From positions 106,001 to 170,000 of the forward strand of contig JAQFVV010000560.1 in assembly GCA_028023455.1 (NCBI GenBank): 64,000 nucleotides of DNA. Reading direction: 5' to 3'. A program made the position numbers and the translations under genes. Origin of the DNA: Epiperipatus broadwayi (Eukaryota > Onychophora > Udeonychophora > Euonychophora > Peripatidae). The notes under the pieces were generated by a model, which had not been told where the DNA came from, did no database searches, and saw nothing but the letters and a program-made list of their open reading frames with translations. Shown here in pieces: positions 60,050 to 64,000 of the stretch. Positions within the stretch are counted from its first letter, which is position 1, and every line of letters begins with the position of its first letter.

Positions 60050-61890
60050 TTACATTCCCCACTCTAAATTTTCCCATATACTGCTCCATCCCATTTTCCA
60101 CAATATAATTTTTGTCAACTCTATAACCTTTATATCTAAATCCCCCTTATCTTTTCCCAAACCCAGCATAAAAACCAATAATTCACTTTCTGTATAATCA
60201 CTCTTTTCATATTTATTTTTCCACAACTTTTTTATATGTAGCCTTTCTGTTTTCAAACATTTACATTCAATTAACAAATGCCTAATATTTTCAATTCCTT
60301 CCTTACATAATTTACAAAATAAATCACCCATATTTTTCCATTTACATGTATATTCTTTTGTAGATAAAGATCCCGTTCGAGCCTTAAACAATAAACTACT
60401 TTCCTTACTATTATCATATATTAACTCACACTTAATATTCTGTTTATTTCTATATATATTTAAACACTTTTTACTCTCCATACTATTTCTCCATCTCTCT
60501 AACTCCCTAATCTTTATTAATAAATTTATTCTTTTATCCCATTCCTTACTACTATAACACTCAATAATCCTCTTAACACAATCATCCCATCTTTTGTACA
60601 AATGTACTGATATAAATCTTTTATCCAAATCTTTTGCATACCGCATTATCTTTCTCACCCATCTTGTTACCTGCCCTTTACTCATAACCCAATTAAATAC
60701 TATTTTAGCTATTCTTTTATTATCCATAAACTGCAATCTACCAAACATTTTCATTTTACTTTTTGCATCTCTCATATGAAAACTTGACCATCCCATTTCT
60801 CCTTGAATTGCCTCCCTTGCTGTCCATACTTCTGCATCCAATGCATGTCTTCCTACTTCCCTTTTAGCTTTTTCTAAATAATCTAATATCTTTTTACTAA
60901 CATATAATGCATCATTACCATATGTTAACCCTGATACTGCAACTCCTTTCCATATAATTCTAGCTACATCATATTTATTATATGAAAATACTGTTAATTT
61001 CTTTATCAATCCCTTTCTTTTCTTTGCTTCTTTATCAATTTTTTCTCCCATTCATCCAAATAATTTTTCTGATTACTTAAAATAATTCCCAAATAACTAT
61101 ATCTATTCACGACACTTAACTTAATATCTCCCAATAAAAATTCTACATCTTCTCTTTCCTCAGTATTAACCATCATTATATTTGATTTTTCTTCACTAAA
61201 TTTAATCCCCATCTCTTTACCCACCCTTGCACATGTCCTCAACATAACTTCCATATCTTCTTTTTTTTCTGCACACAAAAATATATCATCCGTAAAAAAA
61301 AGACCTGACAAAATATATACTCCCTTACTACCTATTAACGGTATCTCTATCCCTCTTCCTAATCTTTCTATTGCTCTTTCCATTTCACTCAAATACAACA
61401 CAAACAAAATAGGTGACATAGGGCATCCTTGTCTTATTCCCACACCATTTTAAACTTTAATTGATTCTATATTCTCTAATTGATATATATAATAATTATT
61501 TTCATATAATTTCTTAATAATATCTATTAAAGCTTCATCCATTCCCAAATTTTCTAAACTTGTCCATAATCTATTTCTATTTACTCTATCATATGCCTTC
61601 TCTGTATCTATAAAACTCATATATAACTGTTTATCTGCATTCCTACTCATATCCATAAGTTGTGTAACTACAAATAAACTATCTCCTATACGCCTATCTA
61701 ATCTAAAACCTCCTTGCATTTCACCCACTACATTATTCCCTTCCATCCATTTTACAACTTTACTCGCCACCATATACGAGAAAACTTTATATAAAACTGA
61801 TGTTACCGCTATCGGTCTATAATTATTCAACTTTCTATGACATATATTTGTTTGGTAGTCTCCATTCTTCTTTTCTTTAAGACTCATGGA
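60050..61890 (-). pseudogene. LINE reverse transcriptase, 5'-truncated, lightly damaged
   Basis: Reading leftward: YRPIAVTSVLYKVF (about 61830), GEMQGGFR, motif A FIDTEKAYDRV (about 61610), an in-frame stop at 61450-61452, motif B GIRQGCPMSPILF (61440), motif C FFTDDIF (about 61290; T replaces the common A), then FSEEKSNIMM. One base missing from an A-run near 61045 shifts the frame into the 333-codon C-terminal part. That part ends in a Cys/His finger, CKLCKEGIENIRHLLIEC. The endonuclease is missing. The finger separates it from the RTE elements here; the clade is not assigned. Only two visible lesions suggest a fairly recent copy. Confidence 0.85.
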
Positions 61891-62075
61891 CTTTCTTGAG
61901 AACTATCCAAAACATAAGAACATCCATCATTCAGCATGGATTAACTCTTAAAACGTTTTTAGTTTTCAGGTATCCTAAGAAATAATTTTAATTGCTTAAC
62001 ATACCCTCATCAAAGAAAATTAATGTCTTTTTCTGACTTATACACATCCTTATATATATATATATATATATACTT
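61891..62075. other. Spacer and TA tract
   Basis: No gene. A TA run at 62051-62071 lies between the LINE and the protease-like fragment. Confidence 0.5.
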
Positions 62076-62165
62076 TTGGAGCCCTACTGTGAATATTTCT
62101 GCATGTTTAAGTAGAAATGATGTATCTAGCAGTGGCAGTACACTATCTGCACCAGTATCAATAAA
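62076..62165 (-). pseudogene. Possible retropepsin fragment fused to a PLE-A arm
   Basis: On the minus strand the PLE-A frame (...WISVPFI) passes without interruption into DTGADSVLPLLDTSF. DTGA followed by a small residue, V and LP resembles the active-site region of retroviral-type proteases. Only about 30 codons are present and no flap or ILG motif follows, so chance similarity is possible. Confidence 0.3.
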
Positions 62166-62320
62166 TGGTACTGATATCCAAATATATTTCATTTTACATA
62201 TGACAATTATTATTAAACTTACTAATAATATTATAGATTAGTTTATGATTATATCCTATATTAAATAAATCCATAGTATATACATTTATATTATTTATTT
62301 TATCTGATTTACAATCATTA
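62161..62320 (-). pseudogene. PLE-A, copy 3 minus arm (short)
   Basis: Reverse complement of the PLE-A connector region (YIWISVPF back to SDK-like sequence). It ends in the same loop (ATTATTTAGGAATAATAACTT) as copies 1 and 2. Confidence 0.75.
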
Positions 62321-63164
62321 TTATTTAGGAATAATAACTTATGTAAATATAAATCAGATAAAATAAGTAATGTAAATGTATTTACTATGAATTTATTAAA
62401 TATTGAATATAATCATAAATTGATTTATAATATTGTTAGTAAGTTTAATAATAATTGTAATATGTTAAGTGCTATAAGTATTGAGAAAAAAATATATACT
62501 TGGATCTCAGTACCATTTATTTGTAATGAACAAGTGAAATTTATAAGGAAAATATATAAAAATATATGTAGAATCACATTATATACTACTACAAATTAAA
62601 ATAGATTGATTAATAATTCAAAAAATAGATGTAGTATTTTAAATCCAAGTTGTGCAATGTATAAATGCAGGTGTCTTTGTGGAAAAGCATTTACAAAAGA
62701 ATGCCAGTGTACATCAGAGAAAAGGTCAAAGAAGCATTTATTGCTATATAAACAAGTGCAAAAATAAAAACAAGAGAGTGTTAGAAATGATGATATATCA
62801 CATTCAGTATTCTTTGATCATAATGCTACATGTATATATGTTTTTGATTTTCATTTTAATAAAGTTAAGATTTTATGTATTGAAAGAAATAATAATAAAT
62901 GTAAAATTAAAGCAGCAATGTTAATAAGAAACGGAAATCAGCATTTTCGTAAATAGACAAGCTGGTAATATAAAAATGAATGAAGTGTTGGAAAAATGAA
63001 GTTTAATATAATTGTTTCTTAGACATTCATAACTGTTTTTTGTAACTGAATTTGAATATAGTTTATAACGATTACTTAGATAGTGGAAAGTACTTCTATT
63101 AAATTATAATGGATATTTGTTTTGAAAATATTATTTGCTATATTAATTGTTGTATTTGTATTCG

Positions 63165-63172
<8 letters not shown>
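62320..63172 (+). pseudogene. PLE-A, copy 3 plus arm
   Basis: Parallel to copy 1. The connector is in 62387-62540 (YTWISVPFICNEQVKFIRKI). The nuclease remnant at about 62655-62750 reads CGKAFTKEC, so the YIG signature is lost, and the tail at 62790-62945 has KVKILCIERNN. The 3' UTR has the degenerate stem-loop at 63060-63095. Ends at a long TA tract. Confidence 0.8.
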
Positions 63173-63212
<40 letters not shown>

Positions 63213-63250
63213 AATATAATAAATATATATATATGCTCTATATATATATA
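63172..63250. repeat. TA-rich microsatellite between PLE-A and PLE-C
   Basis: Several TA runs with small TTTATA interruptions. Both neighbouring elements end in it with a 3' end. Confidence 0.9.
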
Positions 63251-63845
63251 ACATTTTGCGGGTTCATCCATGTTAAATAAAATTAAATATTGATATAAAG
63301 ACATTTCTACTTGATCACACAAGTCATCTGCTGGATTTTCATGGTGTATATCAAATCTCATGTGAAAATTGTAAAGCTTCTTACATAAGTATGAGTAATC
63401 ATCACATCATTGTTAGGAGAGGCGAGGATGCTAATGCAGTTAAACTACACTCAGCTTCATCAGCACTCTCACTCCAATCTATAGATTCAGGTCACAAAAT
63501 TGATTTTTCAAGTACCAGGAGAAAATCCAGATGTGATAATTTTTACCAGTACAAAATTAGAGAAGTCATTGTGATATTTAATAGGACAGATTCTATCAAT
63601 AAGCAAGATGATACATGAAAACTTCCTCATATTTGGAAATGTTTTTTTTTTAAAACATTCTATATTTAACATTTTTGCTATTGGTGGACCTTTAACTATT
63701 TTTCCAAATCAGTGATTGTACCACCTCTATAACTGCAATTCTGCCTTTTATAACCCAGCAGATGACTTGTGTAATCAAGTTGAAATGTCGGTATATCAAT
63801 ATTTAATTTTTTTAATGCAGGTGAACCCGCAAAATATGTTTTTTA
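63251..63845 (+). mobile_element. PLE-C with ~85-bp inverted ends
   Basis: The left end (ATTTTGCGGGTTCATCC...CAAGTCATCTGCTGG) is the inverted form of the right end (CCAGCAGATGACTTG...GGTGAACCCGCAAAAT). Between them, 63391-63618 encodes the end of a PLE nuclease: RRGEDANAVKLHSA, IDSGHKIDFS and then YKIREVIVIFNRTDSIN. These match the His-rich and R-E-A regions that close PLE GIY-YIG domains. No GIY or YIG part remains. The 3' UTR has the stem-loop GACTTG-TGTAAT-CAAGTT followed by GAAATGTC (63764-63789), preceded by CAGATGA, close to a hammerhead CTGATGA box. The same ends form the foldback at 3484-3725. Confidence 0.75.
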
Positions 63846-64000
63846 TATATGCAACCCATGAAAATCTTCATATATATATATCCATACACAGGCGTATGTT
63901 TTATAATTTTTGATACAGAGGTGTATGTTTTATAATATATGATGAGGACTTTTCAATTAAACATAAAGATAATTATTACATTTGTGATTTGCATAATTAC
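63846..64000. other. Non-coding end of window
   Basis: Short GGCGTATGTTTTATAAT / GGTGTATGTTTTATAAT duplication at 63893 and 63921. Nothing else recognised. Confidence 0.4.

Overview
This window looks like animal nuclear DNA. It is extremely A+T-rich by eye, full of (TA)n and (ATT)n microsatellites, contains TTAGGG-type repeats, and carries animal-type retroelements: Penelope-like elements (PLEs), RTE-type LINEs and a Ty3/gypsy-like LTR element. No species is assigned. A lophotrochozoan or cnidarian would fit, but that is a guess. I found no tRNA, rRNA or CRISPR array and no convincing complete host gene. One short putative exon at about 6.6 kb is the only host-gene candidate. Almost every recognisable coding stretch is a broken mobile element.

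Layout. 1-3.7 kb: PLE-A remnant, a foldback element, PLE-B on the minus strand with a TTAGGG-repeat hairpin in its 3' UTR, and a PLE-C foldback. 3.7-11 kb: mostly non-coding, with a 30-bp tandem repeat, the putative exon, SINE-like inverted repeats with AAT tails and a TA palindrome. 11-14.3 kb: a large dispersed repeat ending GTTACA, then a ~405-bp tandem and inverted repeat. 14.4-16.8 kb: RTE copy 1, abruptly joined to a PLE-D tail. 16.9-28.2 kb: two ~1.85-kb direct repeats, probably LTRs, enclosing decayed gag and protease but no visible polymerase, with a 3.6-kb TGTAACC...GGTTACA element between them. 28.4-31.6 kb: broken coiled-coil ORFs and degenerate tandem repeats. 31.9-37 kb: a 4.44-kb palindrome in which each arm carries PLE-D followed by PLE-E, flanked by copies of a 155-bp repeat. 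37.6-42.1 kb and 47.9-50 kb: large TGTAAC...GTTACA elements, probably solo LTRs. 50-51.5 kb: RTE copy 2. 51.5-54.9 kb: a foldback element and a hAT end. 55-59 kb: inverted PLE-A pair, inverted PLE N-terminal fragments, RTE copy 3 and a 207-bp insertion with a 13-bp target duplication. 60-61.9 kb: another LINE on the minus strand. 62-63.9 kb: PLE-A again and PLE-C.

Unifying observation. The PLE families that can be examined at both ends (A, B, C, D/E) occur as head-to-head inverted pairs, complete or truncated, with their 3' ends pointing outward. The outer ends usually abut (TA)n tracts. A TA tract reads the same on both strands, so a plausible but untested explanation is that reverse transcription was primed from both strands of one TA target. 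Most of these 3' UTRs also carry a short stem-loop followed by (G)AAA(C), reminiscent of the hammerhead-ribozyme motifs known in PLEs. The right-arm copy of PLE-E (35689-36666) keeps its YVDD and GIY-YIG/zinc-ligand residues in one open frame.
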